A stretch of 7,012 nt of DNA from Rhodobacterales bacterium (GCA_013298485.1 JAAFHS010000129.1:1-7012); one strand, 5' to 3'. Positions 1 through 5,881 are shown, counted from the stretch's first letter. Translations and numbers: made by a program. The notes: a model not told the origin generated them from the sequence alone.

Positions 1-15
1 ATAGAAAATGATCTT

Positions 16-37
16 TCGCAGCCTCAGACGGCTGCGA
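16..37 (-). terminator. Candidate terminator hairpin at the end of ridA-like gene
   Basis: A perfect 8-bp inverted repeat (TCGCAGCC at 16-23, GGCTGCGA at 30-37) has a 6-nt loop that contains the stop codon of the RidA-like gene (24-26). Read on the minus strand, the stem is followed by AAGATC and then a T-rich stretch, ATTTTCTAT. The T-tract does not abut the stem, so it is not a textbook intrinsic terminator. It could equally be a 3' end-stabilising hairpin. Confidence 0.45.
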
Positions 38-374
38 TGACGATCACTTCGACCAGGTAGTCCGGCGTGGCAAGCCTTGATTCGCCCGTGGCGCGTGCGG
101 GCGTGTGGCCCTGGGGCACCCAGGCATCCCAGACGGCGTTCATTTCGGCGAAGGTGGCAATATCGGCGAGCCAGATCTGGGCGGACAGGATGCGGGTCTT
201 GTCCGATCCGGCGAGGGCCAGAATGCGGTCAACCTCGGCCAGGGCATCGTGGGTCTGCTGCGTCACGGACCCGCCGGGATTGCCGACCTGGCCTGCGAGA
301 TACACGGTGTTGCCGTGCACCACGGCCTCGCTCATCCGGGGGCCGGGGGCGATGCGGGTGATGTCTGTTTTCAT
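24..374 (-). CDS. RidA/YjgF-family protein (enamine/imine deaminase-like)
   Basis: This 116-residue protein has the usual length and layout of the RidA/YjgF/UK114 family, small cytosolic trimers whose best-known members hydrolyse reactive enamines and imines to keto acids and ammonia. Visible marks are the VYLAGQVG strand (24-31), the helix rich in Ala and Asp typical of the middle of the fold, the family signature TPARAT (91-96) with the conserved Arg94 that binds the substrate carboxylate, and the C-terminal strand LVEVIVIAA with Glu109. The start is supported by a strong Shine-Dalgarno, GGAGG (bases 384-380 on the minus strand), a few bases before the ATG. It follows the small exported protein gene by 63 bp on the same strand and may share its transcript. 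Family membership is firm. Whether it is a housekeeping RidA or a pathway-specific member cannot be decided, because the nearby catabolic operon is on the other strand. Confidence 0.9.
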   Translation of the reverse strand: MKTDITRIAPGPRMSEAVVHGNTVYLAGQVGNPGGSVTQQTHDALAEVDRILALAGSDKTRILSAQIWLADIATFAEMNAVWDAWVPQGHTPARATGESRLATPDYLVEVIVIAAV

Positions 375-381
375 GGGATCC

Positions 382-425
382 TCCGTTTGTCTGCCCCCGC
401 GTAGCGCGACGGGCCAACAAACGGA
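382..425 (-). promoter_or_regulatory. Stem-loop overlapping the RidA Shine-Dalgarno
   Basis: A perfect 9-bp outer stem is formed by TCCGTTTGT (382-390) and ACAAACGGA (417-425). Inside it GCCC (393-396) pairs with GGGC (411-414) and CGCG (398-401) with CGCG (405-408) around a 3-nt loop. In the minus-strand transcript the foot of the stem includes three bases (384-382) of the GGAGG ribosome binding site of the RidA-like gene. No T-run follows on either strand, so it does not look like an intrinsic terminator. It may lower or tune translation of ridA, or protect or process the mRNA between the two genes. The structure is seen; the role is inferred. Confidence 0.5.
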
Positions 426-437
426 AGACCCGATATG

Positions 438-677
438 TCATTGGCCGATCAGGGCGAGCGCCTCTTCCAGGGCCGCAACGGAAGCGTCGTGATCGCCCGC
501 CGCATGGGCGGCCTTGCCCGTCTCGTACAGTGCCGATGCGGCGGATTTGGTGGCGTCATCTGCGGTGCTGGTGGCCAGCGCCTCTTCGAACTGGCCCATC
601 AGGACGGGGCAGTTGTGGGCGAAGGCGGGTGCGGCCAGACTGAGTGTCAGCAGGGCGGCAAGGGCGGTCTTTTTCAT
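438..677 (-). CDS. Small exported protein with TPR-like helical hairpin, function unknown
   Basis: This 79-residue protein starts with a clear Sec signal peptide: MKKT, a hydrophobic core (5-15) and an AFA cleavage site after residue 20. The mature periplasmic part is predicted to be about 59 residues, beginning His-Asn-Cys. Residues 49-77 fit one tetratricopeptide-like helix pair: the Gly54, Ala66 and Ala73 spacing and the GDHDAS turn match TPR positions. The rest is Ala-rich and acidic. It has one cysteine (Cys23) and three mature histidines (21, 57, 63). Cys23 is not preceded by a lipobox, so it is probably soluble and not a lipoprotein. The ATG is preceded by GGGAGAA at good spacing and by a candidate promoter at 721-748. 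I do not recognise a named family; possible roles are protein-protein contact or metal binding in the periplasm. It is probably transcribed with the RidA-like gene downstream. Confidence 0.8.
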   Translation of the reverse strand: MKKTALAALLTLSLAAPAFAHNCPVLMGQFEEALATSTADDATKSAASALYETGKAAHAAGDHDASVAALEEALALIGQ

Positions 678-720
678 GGTTTTCTCCCGTGGTGGATGGC
701 GCGGCGCTGCGCCGATAAGG

Positions 721-748
721 AGTATAGCACGGGATTGGAGCGGGTGAA
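721..748 (-). promoter_or_regulatory. Candidate sigma-70 promoter of the small exported protein gene
   Basis: On the minus strand TGCTATACT provides an extended -10 element (TATACT at 726-721, one mismatch to TATAAT, with an upstream TG). A weak -35, TTCACC (748-743), lies 16 bp upstream. Transcription would start near 714, giving a leader of about 37 nt with a small GC-rich hairpin before the ATG at 677. The -10 is convincing and the -35 is poor. Confidence 0.5.
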
Positions 749-886
749 GGGAGTCGCAAGCCGCTCACAACCCATTGTGGACTAATAAGATACTGGAAAC
801 ACGGTCGAAAGATACCCTCAAATACACCCCCGATTGTCGCGGGTTGGCGCGGATGGCAGCCGAGTTTTGTGAGCTAATCCCCATCT

Positions 887-1005
887 CTCGGATAGATTCC
901 GAGGAGCAGCTCAGACGCGCAGATAGCAGTCTGCGCCACTTTCAGATATCTGCCAGGGGCGATCTAGCGGAAAACACCAGCCCTAATCTTTGCGAGTTTT
1001 TCGCA
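887..1005. repeat. Three stem-loops in the gap downstream of the regulator gene
   Basis: Three perfect short inverted repeats lie close together: CTCGGA/TCCGAG (887-892 with 898-903, 5-nt loop), GCGCAGA/TCTGCGC (917-923 with 930-936, 6-nt loop) and TGCGA/TCGCA (991-995 with 1001-1005, 5-nt loop). None is followed by a clear T-run on either strand. They could form part of a structured 3' untranslated region of the regulator mRNA or a small RNA. Short palindromes also arise by chance in GC-rich DNA. Confidence 0.35.
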
Positions 1006-1024
1006 GAATGGCGTCCGGCTGCAC

Positions 1025-1072
1025 ATCCATGTACCTGCAATTTCAGCGGCGCCCAAACAGGTTTACATGGAT
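1025..1072 (-). repeat. Long stem-loop over the regulator stop codon
   Basis: ATCCATGTA (1025-1033) is the exact reverse complement of TACATGGAT (1064-1072). The stem continues with CCTG (1034-1037) against CAGG (1058-1061), leaving a 2-nt bulge (1062-1063) and a 20-nt loop. The stop codon of the GntR-type gene (1043-1045) is in the loop, so the last codons of the gene form one arm. No T-run follows on the minus strand. It may be a 3' end-stabilising or Rho-related element and is unlikely to be a classical intrinsic terminator. Confidence 0.5.
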
Positions 1073-1714
1073 AACGTCCATATGCGCGCGCATCGCCGCT
1101 GCGGCCCCCTCCGCATCGCGGCTTTGAAGGGCTGTCAGAATCTCGGCGTGCTGGGTGCAGTAATCCTGCCTGCGGTTCTCGCTGAACGTCTTGCGTTTCA
1201 GCTCGATCCACGGATTGCGGTTGCGCACCACGCGCAGGATGTCGTGCAGGGAAAGCAGCAGGTCGTTGCGTGCGGCAGCAAAGATGCGCTGGTGAAAGAC
1301 GGCGTCCCAGTGTTCGAACGTCGTGGTTTCCGTTTCGGCACTGGCGCGGTGGTGCGCCTCGGCAATCTGATCCAGATCGGCGGCGCTGGCATTCGTCGCG
1401 GCAAGGGCCGTGGCCTGCGGCTCGACGATCATCCGCACGGCCATCAGGTCGGCGGGCGACACGCCGGTCACGTTCTTCATGATCTCGCCAAACTCGGCTG
1501 TCTCTGGCGCGATGAACGTGCCCTGGCCGACGTTGCGTTGTACGGTGCCGTCGGCACCAATAGCGTTCAGCGCCTTGCGCACGGTATTTCGGGCCGCGCC
1601 ATACTCTGCCGCCAGATCGCGTTCCGGGGGCAGGCGGCGCGTGTCAGCCCATTCGCCTTGAGCCATCCGCGCCAGAAGCGATACCCTGATTTCCTCCGCG
1701 CCCATCCGCGCCAT
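1043..1714 (-). CDS. GntR-family transcriptional regulator, FadR/FCD subfamily
   Basis: This 223-residue DNA-binding regulator has the usual FCD size. The N-terminal winged helix (about 5-68) shows the GntR pattern: LPPERDLA (28-35), a recognition helix with RNTVRKAL (42-49) and the wing GQGTF (63-67). The C-terminal all-helical FCD ligand domain (about 85-217) keeps the candidate metal/ligand residues Asp137, His141, His189 and His211, so it probably senses a small carboxylate through a bound metal ion. I chose the ATG at 1714 because AAAGGTG stands just before it. An in-frame ATG at 1825 has no ribosome binding site and would add 37 residues not typical of the family. It is divergent from the catabolic operon, and TGGNTCA repeats lie beside both starts. 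It therefore very probably represses the operon and itself until an inducer, perhaps a pathway substrate or intermediate, binds. Confidence 0.92.
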   Translation of the reverse strand: MARMGAEEIRVSLLARMAQGEWADTRRLPPERDLAAEYGAARNTVRKALNAIGADGTVQRNVGQGTFIAPETAEFGEIMKNVTGVSPADLMAVRMIVEPQATALAATNASAADLDQIAEAHHRASAETETTTFEHWDAVFHQRIFAAARNDLLLSLHDILRVVRNRNPWIELKRKTFSENRRQDYCTQHAEILTALQSRDAEGAAAAMRAHMDVIHVNLFGRR

Positions 1715-1724
1715 GCTGCACCTT

Positions 1725-1742
1725 TGATCCAAGTGTGAACCA
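1725..1742. promoter_or_regulatory. Operator array beside the regulator start (two half-sites)
   Basis: TGATCCA (1725-1731) and TGAACCA (1736-1742) are two minus-strand copies of TGGNTCA placed 11 bp apart in the same direction. The first touches the AAAGGTG ribosome binding site of the GntR-type gene. They match the repeats beside the operon start, so they are probably bound by the same regulator for autoregulation. Confidence 0.55.
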
Positions 1743-1770
1743 ATTACGGCAGTTCGCCGCGGCTTGCCAA
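1743..1770 (-). promoter_or_regulatory. Tentative promoter of the regulator gene
   Basis: On the minus strand TTGGCA (1770-1765) is a good -35 match (5 of 6). A weak -10, CGTAAT (1748-1743), follows after 16 bp. It would place the start of transcription at the TGGNTCA pair at 1725-1742, consistent with autorepression. The -10 lacks the usual TA at its first two positions, so this is tentative. Confidence 0.25.
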
Positions 1771-1792
1771 CAGGATTTTGCTGAAATGTAAA
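1764..1792 (+). promoter_or_regulatory. Tentative promoter of the catabolic operon
   Basis: TTGCCA (1764-1769, 5 of 6 to the -35 consensus) is followed after 17 bp by TGTAAA (1787-1792, 4 of 6 to the -10 consensus). Transcription would begin near 1799, leaving a leader of about 74 nt with the three operator half-sites (1829-1857) downstream of the start, where a bound repressor could block elongation. Its -35 overlaps the proposed -35 of the divergent regulator promoter. No better match was seen in the gap. Confidence 0.3.
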
Positions 1793-1828
1793 AGTTCTGG
1801 CTTGCTTTGGCTTAAATGCTGGCATTAA

Positions 1829-1857
1829 TGGTTCATAAGTGACCCATTATTGGTTCA
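1829..1857. promoter_or_regulatory. Operator array beside the operon start (three half-sites)
   Basis: Three copies of TGGNTCA alternate in direction: TGGTTCA (1829-1835, plus), TGACCCA (1840-1846, minus) and TGGTTCA (1851-1857, plus). Their centres (1832, 1843, 1854) are exactly 11 bp apart, about one helix turn. Adjacent pairs form two interlocking palindromes with 10-base arms matching at 9 of 10 positions: 1826-1835 with 1840-1849, and 1837-1846 with 1851-1860. This is the expected layout for a dimeric GntR/FCD repressor. The array ends 15 bp before the ATG of the first operon gene. Confidence 0.65.
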
Positions 1858-1872
1858 CTTGCAGGGGGATCA

Positions 1873-2742
1873 ATGCGTATTGCCACATTTCGGATCGCCG
1901 GTGAACGGCGTGTGGGGCTGGTTGACGACAGCGCGGCAACTGTCGCCGCGTTCGACCTGACGGTGGAGCAGGCCAGTCATGGCATCGCTGCGGTCATCGG
2001 CATGAAGACGCTGCCACGCACCCTGTCTCCCGTCGCCTTATCGCAGGTGATGCTGGAGGCGCCGATCCCGCGCCCCGCCCGCAACATCTTTTGCGTGGGC
2101 AAAAATTACCACGCCCATGCGGCGGAATTTGCGGCCAGCGGGTTCGACAGTTCTGCTGCCGCCGGTGTTGTGCCCGCGCATCCGATCATCTTTACCAAGG
2201 TGCCGGAATGCGTAGTGGCCCATCACACCCCGGTCGAGATTGACGCAAAGGTATCGACCGCCATCGACTATGAGGCCGAGTTGGCGGTCATCATCGGCAC
2301 CGGGGGCAGGGGTATCAGCCGCGCAGATGCGATGGCACATGTCTGGGGCTACACCATCATCAACGACGTCACGGCGCGCGATTTGCAAGGCAAATACAGC
2401 CAGTGGCTGATCGGCAAATCGCAGGACACCTTCGGCCCGATGGGGCCATGGGCGGTGACGGCGGATGAGATGGACCTATCGACTGCCGGAATACGCTGCT
2501 GGGTCAATGGCGACAAACGCCAGGATTCTTCTTTCGCGCAGCTGATCTTCGACATTCCGACGCTGATTGCGACCCTGTCCGAAGGGGTTACACTTTACCC
2601 CGGGGACATCATTGCTACAGGCACGCCAGCCGGGGTCGGTATCGGGCACAATCCGCCGGTCTACCTGAAGGCGGGCGATGTGGTGCGCATCGAGGTGGAC
2701 GGCATCGGGACGCTCGAAAATCGGTTCGTGGATCGGGCATGA
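1873..2742 (+). CDS. Fumarylacetoacetate hydrolase (FAH) family enzyme
   Basis: This 289-residue protein has the common length for bacterial FAH-family enzymes, which act on 2-keto or 2-hydroxy-dienoate type acids (C-C hydrolysis, isomerisation, hydration or decarboxylation) using a divalent metal. An N-terminal small domain (1-68) is followed by the FAH fold: NIFCVGKNYHAHAAEF (71-86), PIIFTKVP (104-111), DYEAELAVIIG (132-142) with metal ligands Glu134 and Glu136, GYTIINDVTARDLQ (159-172) with metal ligand Asp165, GKSQDTFGPMGPW (181-193) with the conserved Lys182, and DIIATGTPAGVG (245-256). All key residues are present, so it should be active. The ATG has AGGGGG 4 bases upstream. It is the first gene of the operon and its stop overlaps the next start. 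The exact reaction cannot be assigned; an acylpyruvate-type or hydroxymuconate-type substrate is possible. Confidence 0.9.
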   Translation: MRIATFRIAGERRVGLVDDSAATVAAFDLTVEQASHGIAAVIGMKTLPRTLSPVALSQVMLEAPIPRPARNIFCVGKNYHAHAAEFAASGFDSSAAAGVVPAHPIIFTKVPECVVAHHTPVEIDAKVSTAIDYEAELAVIIGTGGRGISRADAMAHVWGYTIINDVTARDLQGKYSQWLIGKSQDTFGPMGPWAVTADEMDLSTAGIRCWVNGDKRQDSSFAQLIFDIPTLIATLSEGVTLYPGDIIATGTPAGVGIGHNPPVYLKAGDVVRIEVDGIGTLENRFVDRA

Positions 2743-3512
2743 CGAACGCAGCCCCTCTGGTCTGTGACATCACGGGACAGGGCGATCCTGTCGTGATGAT
2801 CCATGGGCTGGGGGGCACGTCCAACACGTTCCAGCCGCTGATGGTGGCCTTGTCGGGCTATCACGTCATCCGGCCCGACTTGCCGGGATGTGGGCGGTCC
2901 GCCATGCCGGTCGAGGCGCTGTCTATTGCCGGACATGCGGCGGCGGCAATGGCGATGCTGCAGGGCATGGGCATCGCACGGGCGCATTTCATCGGCCATT
3001 CTATGGGCACGCTGGTCTGCCAGCATATCGCTGTGACCGCACCCGAATGCGTTGTCAGCCTTACGCTGTTCGGCGCGCTGACTGAACCGTCTGAGGCCGC
3101 CCGGACGGGCCTGCGAGCACGGGCCGGTATGGCGCGAACCCAAGGCATGGCGGGCATCGCGGACCAGATCATCGCGGCGACGCTTGCGCCCCAAACCCAT
3201 GAGCAGAACCCTGCCGCAGTGGCCTTCGTGCGCGAAACGATCCTGCGACAGCCGCCCGAAGGTTATGCCCGCAACTGCGAGGCGCTGGCCAATGCCACCA
3301 TCGCCGAGCTTGGCCGCATCGAGGCCCCGACGCTGCTGGTGACCGGCGACTGTGATCCGGTGGCCCCGGTCAGCATGGCGCGGGTTCTGGCCGACGGCAT
3401 CGACGGAGCAGCGCTGATGGTGCTGGACCGCTGCGGCCATTGGGTTACGGTTGAACAGGCGGCGGATGCTGCAAGGTTGATGGCGGACCATCTGGTACGA
3501 CATCGCATCTAG
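2739..3512 (+). CDS. Alpha/beta hydrolase, 3-oxoadipate enol-lactonase-like
   Basis: This 257-residue cytosolic hydrolase has the size of PcaD/MhpC-type enzymes. The oxyanion motif MIHGLGG (20-26) follows the first core strands, and DLPGCGRS (47-54) is the usual Asp-x-Pro-Gly-x-Gly-x-Ser turn. The nucleophile elbow is GHSMG (86-90) with Ser88, the acid is probably Asp206 in GDCDPV, and the base is His234 in CGHWV. The triad is complete. A lid region lies at about 115-185. Such enzymes cut esters, lactones, amides or C-C bonds of ring-cleavage products. The start overlaps the stop of the FAH-family gene (ATGA, 2739-2742), so the two are translationally coupled and probably serve the same pathway. 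The fold is certain and the substrate unknown. Lactonase is suggested only by overall resemblance. Confidence 0.88.
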   Translation: MTNAAPLVCDITGQGDPVVMIHGLGGTSNTFQPLMVALSGYHVIRPDLPGCGRSAMPVEALSIAGHAAAAMAMLQGMGIARAHFIGHSMGTLVCQHIAVTAPECVVSLTLFGALTEPSEAARTGLRARAGMARTQGMAGIADQIIAATLAPQTHEQNPAAVAFVRETILRQPPEGYARNCEALANATIAELGRIEAPTLLVTGDCDPVAPVSMARVLADGIDGAALMVLDRCGHWVTVEQAADAARLMADHLVRHRI

Positions 3513-3536
3513 GGCCGCACTTTCGGGGAGGAAAGC

Positions 3537-4859
3537 ATGGCAGACGACAATGGCTGGAACGGCAATGGCAATGGCAGCACGCTGTTCACCAATGTGCGTA
3601 TTCTGGATTCCACGGGCGACTATCCCTATACGGGCGAAGTACTGGTGCAGGACGGCCGGATCAAGCGGGTGACCAAGGGCGGCAGTTCGTTCGGCGGGGC
3701 ATCGACGGCGGGCGGGGCCACGGTGATCGACGGCATGGGCGCGACCCTGATGCCCGGCCTGATCGATGCGCACCTGCATCTGTCGTGGAACAACGCGCCC
3801 GGCATCGACCCCATCAACATGATGGAGATCGAGGAACACATGCTGGTCACGATGGAAATGGCCAAGCTGGTGATCGACGCAGGCTTCACCTCGGGTCGCG
3901 GGGCGGCTGCGGCGAAACCACGGCTGGACGTGGTGTGTAAGAAGTTCATCAACCAGGGCCGCTTTCCCGGCCCGCGCTATCTGGCGGCAGGGCCGGAGAT
4001 CACGACGGTCGGCGGCCTCGGCGATGCCGCCCCCAGCCACATCCCGCATCCGGGCTTGAACCTTGGGTTGGTCGTCTCAGGACCCGAGGAAGTGCGCCGC
4101 ACGGTTCGCACGCTGATCAAATACGGCGTGGACAGCATCAAGCTGAACCTGTCGGGCGAGGCGATCACCGGCATGGGGGCCGAGGAAACCCCGATGTCCG
4201 AGGAAGAGGTCGCCATGGCCGCATCCGAGGCGAAATGCCGGGGCAAGGTGCTGGGCGCGCATGCGCGATCCAGCGGATCGGTGATGCAGTGCATCCGCCA
4301 TGGCATCCAGAACATTTATCACGCTTCGTTCGCCAACGAAGAGGCGCTAGATGCGCTGGAGGCCGCGAAGGACAAGCACATCGTCGCCCCCGGCATCGCC
4401 TGGCTGATCAATACCGCACGCTACGCCGAGGAATGGGGGATCAAGCCCGGCACCCGGCTGACCGACGAATACGAGCGCGAGTTGGAGGCCTGCGTCGCCT
4501 CGATGAAAAAGATGCACCGACGGGGCATCCGCATCTGTATCGGCGGCGACTACGGGTTTGCCTGGACGCCGCAAGGCACCAACGCAAAAGACCTTCAGAC
4601 CTTCGTCGAAATGCTGGGCTTTACGCCGATGGAGGCCATCCAGGCCGCGACCAAATATGGCGGGCACATCATGAACATGGAGACGGAGCTGGGCATGATC
4701 AAAGAAGGCTGGATTGCCGACCTGTTGCTGGTGGACGGCGATCCGCTGGCCGATGTGCGCATCCTGCAGGATCAGAAACGCCTGCTGGCCATCATGAAGG
4801 ATGGCAAGTTCTACAAAGCGCCCCGCATCAACGAAGCGCGGCGTCGGTTGACCGCATGA
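3537..4859 (+). CDS. Metal-dependent amidohydrolase-family enzyme
   Basis: This 440-residue protein belongs to the amidohydrolase superfamily (imidazolonepropionase/prolidase-like branch), which hydrolyses amides, cyclic amides or related C-N bonds with one or two metal ions. A small beta-sandwich (15-73 and 395-425) flanks the barrel. Likely ligands are His79 and His81 in DAHLHL, Lys202 in SIKLNLSG (carboxylated bridging lysine in relatives), His242 in GAHARSS, His262 in YHASF and the catalytic Asp338 in GGDYG. GWIADLLLVDGDPL (391-404) is the family's typical C-terminal sandwich strand. The set is complete, so the enzyme should be active. The start has a strong GGGGAGG ribosome binding site, 24 bp after the hydrolase gene. 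The N-terminus carries a Gly/Asn-rich tract (6-13), and a Gly/Ser-rich loop (48-61) interrupts the sandwich. Substrate unknown. Its place before the transporter genes suggests it acts on the imported compound or an early product. Confidence 0.9.
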   Translation: MADDNGWNGNGNGSTLFTNVRILDSTGDYPYTGEVLVQDGRIKRVTKGGSSFGGASTAGGATVIDGMGATLMPGLIDAHLHLSWNNAPGIDPINMMEIEEHMLVTMEMAKLVIDAGFTSGRGAAAAKPRLDVVCKKFINQGRFPGPRYLAAGPEITTVGGLGDAAPSHIPHPGLNLGLVVSGPEEVRRTVRTLIKYGVDSIKLNLSGEAITGMGAEETPMSEEEVAMAASEAKCRGKVLGAHARSSGSVMQCIRHGIQNIYHASFANEEALDALEAAKDKHIVAPGIAWLINTARYAEEWGIKPGTRLTDEYERELEACVASMKKMHRRGIRICIGGDYGFAWTPQGTNAKDLQTFVEMLGFTPMEAIQAATKYGGHIMNMETELGMIKEGWIADLLLVDGDPLADVRILQDQKRLLAIMKDGKFYKAPRINEARRRLTA

Positions 4860-5881
4860 GCCTGTCCGAACCCGCCACGTTCACCCGCAGGCAAGGCTGG
4901 AGCATCGTTGCCCTGCTTGCGGCTGCGGTGCTGGCGTGGCTGGTCTTTGCGGTCTGGCCCGATTGGCTGGACGACATCCTGATCTCGAAAAAGGCGTTCG
5001 TATCGGCGATCCTGAACGGGCTTACGCTGGCGGGGCTTTATTTTCTGGTGGCGTCCGGGTTTACACTGATCTTTGGCCTGATGCGCAACGTGAATCTGGC
5101 CCACGGGTCGCTGTATCTGCTGGGCGCCTATATCGGCTACGAAGTCGCGGACCGCACCGGGTATTGGCTGTTGGGCGTCGCCGCCGGGTTTGTCGTGCTG
5201 GCGGTCATCGGCATCGTGTTGCAGGTCGTGGTGTTCCGCAGGCTTGAAGGCGACGATCTGCGCCAGACGCTGGTCAGCATTGGCATATCCATCGTCGCGG
5301 CGGACTTGATGCTGGCCGTGTGGTCTGGCGGCACCTACCAGATCACCACGCCCCTATGGTTGGACGGTGCGGTGACGCTTCCGATCATCAGCACCATAAA
5401 ATCAGACGGCTCGACTGTCTTCCTGAAATACCCGTTCTACCGGCTGGTTGTGCTGTTCGTCGCGGTAGCCATCGGCATCGGCCTGTGGCTTGCGATGAAC
5501 AAGACCCGCATCGGCATGATGATCCGCGCGGGCGTCGATGACCGCGCCATGCTATCGGCGAGCGGCGTCAACGTGCACCGCATCTTCGCGCTGGTCTTTG
5601 CAATGGGTGCGGGACTGGCGGGGCTCGCAGGCGTGGTCGGCGGATCGGCCCTGTCGGTCGCCCCGGGCGAGGATGTGCGGTATCTGCTGACCTCGCTGGT
5701 GGTGGTGATCGTCGGTGGCATGGGATCTATTTCGGGGGCCGCCATCGGCGCGCTGATCATCGGACTGGCCGAGCAGCTGGGCCTCGTCTACTTTCCGACT
5801 TACGGCATCGTTCTGACCTTCGTCATCATGGTCGTCACCCTCGCGATCCGGCCCCAGGGCATCATGGGGGGTCGCAGATGA
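4856..5881 (+). CDS. Branched-chain amino acid-type ABC transporter permease (LivH family)
   Basis: This 341-residue inner-membrane permease is one half of the channel of a Liv/HAAT importer. Hydrophobic segments lie at about 15-33, 50-75, 79-96, 103-126, 138-157, 195-213, 242-264, 278-308 and 312-331. The LivH signature NGLTLAGLYFLVASGFTLIF (54-73) continues with GLMRNVNLAHGSLY, and the cytoplasmic loop GMMIRAGVDDRAMLSASG (220-237) is the expected ATPase contact. It is somewhat longer than the usual 290-310 residues because of an extra N-terminal helix and loop (1-49). I chose the ATG at 4856, which overlaps the amidohydrolase stop as ATGA. The same frame stays open far upstream, but that is a shadow of the amidohydrolase gene. 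It is coupled to the next permease. LivH relatives carry amino acids, amides, urea or aromatic acids, so the substrate is not fixed by family. Confidence 0.9.
   Translation: MSLSEPATFTRRQGWSIVALLAAAVLAWLVFAVWPDWLDDILISKKAFVSAILNGLTLAGLYFLVASGFTLIFGLMRNVNLAHGSLYLLGAYIGYEVADRTGYWLLGVAAGFVVLAVIGIVLQVVVFRRLEGDDLRQTLVSIGISIVAADLMLAVWSGGTYQITTPLWLDGAVTLPIISTIKSDGSTVFLKYPFYRLVVLFVAVAIGIGLWLAMNKTRIGMMIRAGVDDRAMLSASGVNVHRIFALVFAMGAGLAGLAGVVGGSALSVAPGEDVRYLLTSLVVVIVGGMGSISGAAIGALIIGLAEQLGLVYFPTYGIVLTFVIMVVTLAIRPQGIMGGRR

Larger units (their letters stand above)
678..1042. other. Intergenic region without a convincing gene
   Basis: This 365-bp space separates the small exported protein gene from the end of the GntR regulator gene, both on the minus strand. 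The part nearest the small gene carries its candidate promoter and a short GC-rich leader hairpin (GGCGC 698-702, GCGCC 709-713). The part from about 770 to 1042 looks more AT-rich than its surroundings and holds three compact stem-loops. An open frame at 775-1074 has no recognisable domain and no clear ribosome binding site. I see no tRNA, no intact mobile element and no complete terminator. Confidence 0.6.

Noticed and set aside
382..425. Intrinsic terminator between the small exported protein gene and the RidA-like gene
   Set aside because: The stem is strong, but neither strand has a T-run after it, so it was kept as a regulatory hairpin instead.
606..620. Lipoprotein signal at Cys23 of the small exported protein
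   Set aside because: The residue before Cys is Asn and the preceding residues do not fit a lipobox, whereas AFA is a good signal peptidase I site.
775..1074. 99-codon open frame on the plus strand in the intergenic region
   Set aside because: No Shine-Dalgarno, no recognisable domain, three internal hairpins, and it overlaps the 3' end of the regulator gene.
1067..1738. 223-codon open frame on the plus strand opposite the regulator
   Set aside because: It is a frame shadow of the regulator gene, whose domains and active residues are clear on the minus strand.
1715..1825. Longer start for the GntR-type regulator at 1825
   Set aside because: No ribosome binding site, 37 extra residues not expected in the family, and the stretch is the promoter gap. 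AAAGGTG supports the start at 1714.
2661..4049. 462-codon open frame on the minus strand
   Set aside because: It is antisense to the FAH-family, hydrolase and amidohydrolase genes, has His/Arg-rich composition and no domain, and is typical of GC-rich antisense open frames.
4235..4855. Long upstream in-frame extension of the LivH-type permease (start at 4235)
   Set aside because: It lies wholly inside the amidohydrolase gene in another frame, is Arg/Gly/His-rich and has no permease features. The ATG at 4856 with the ATGA overlap gives a normal LivH protein.
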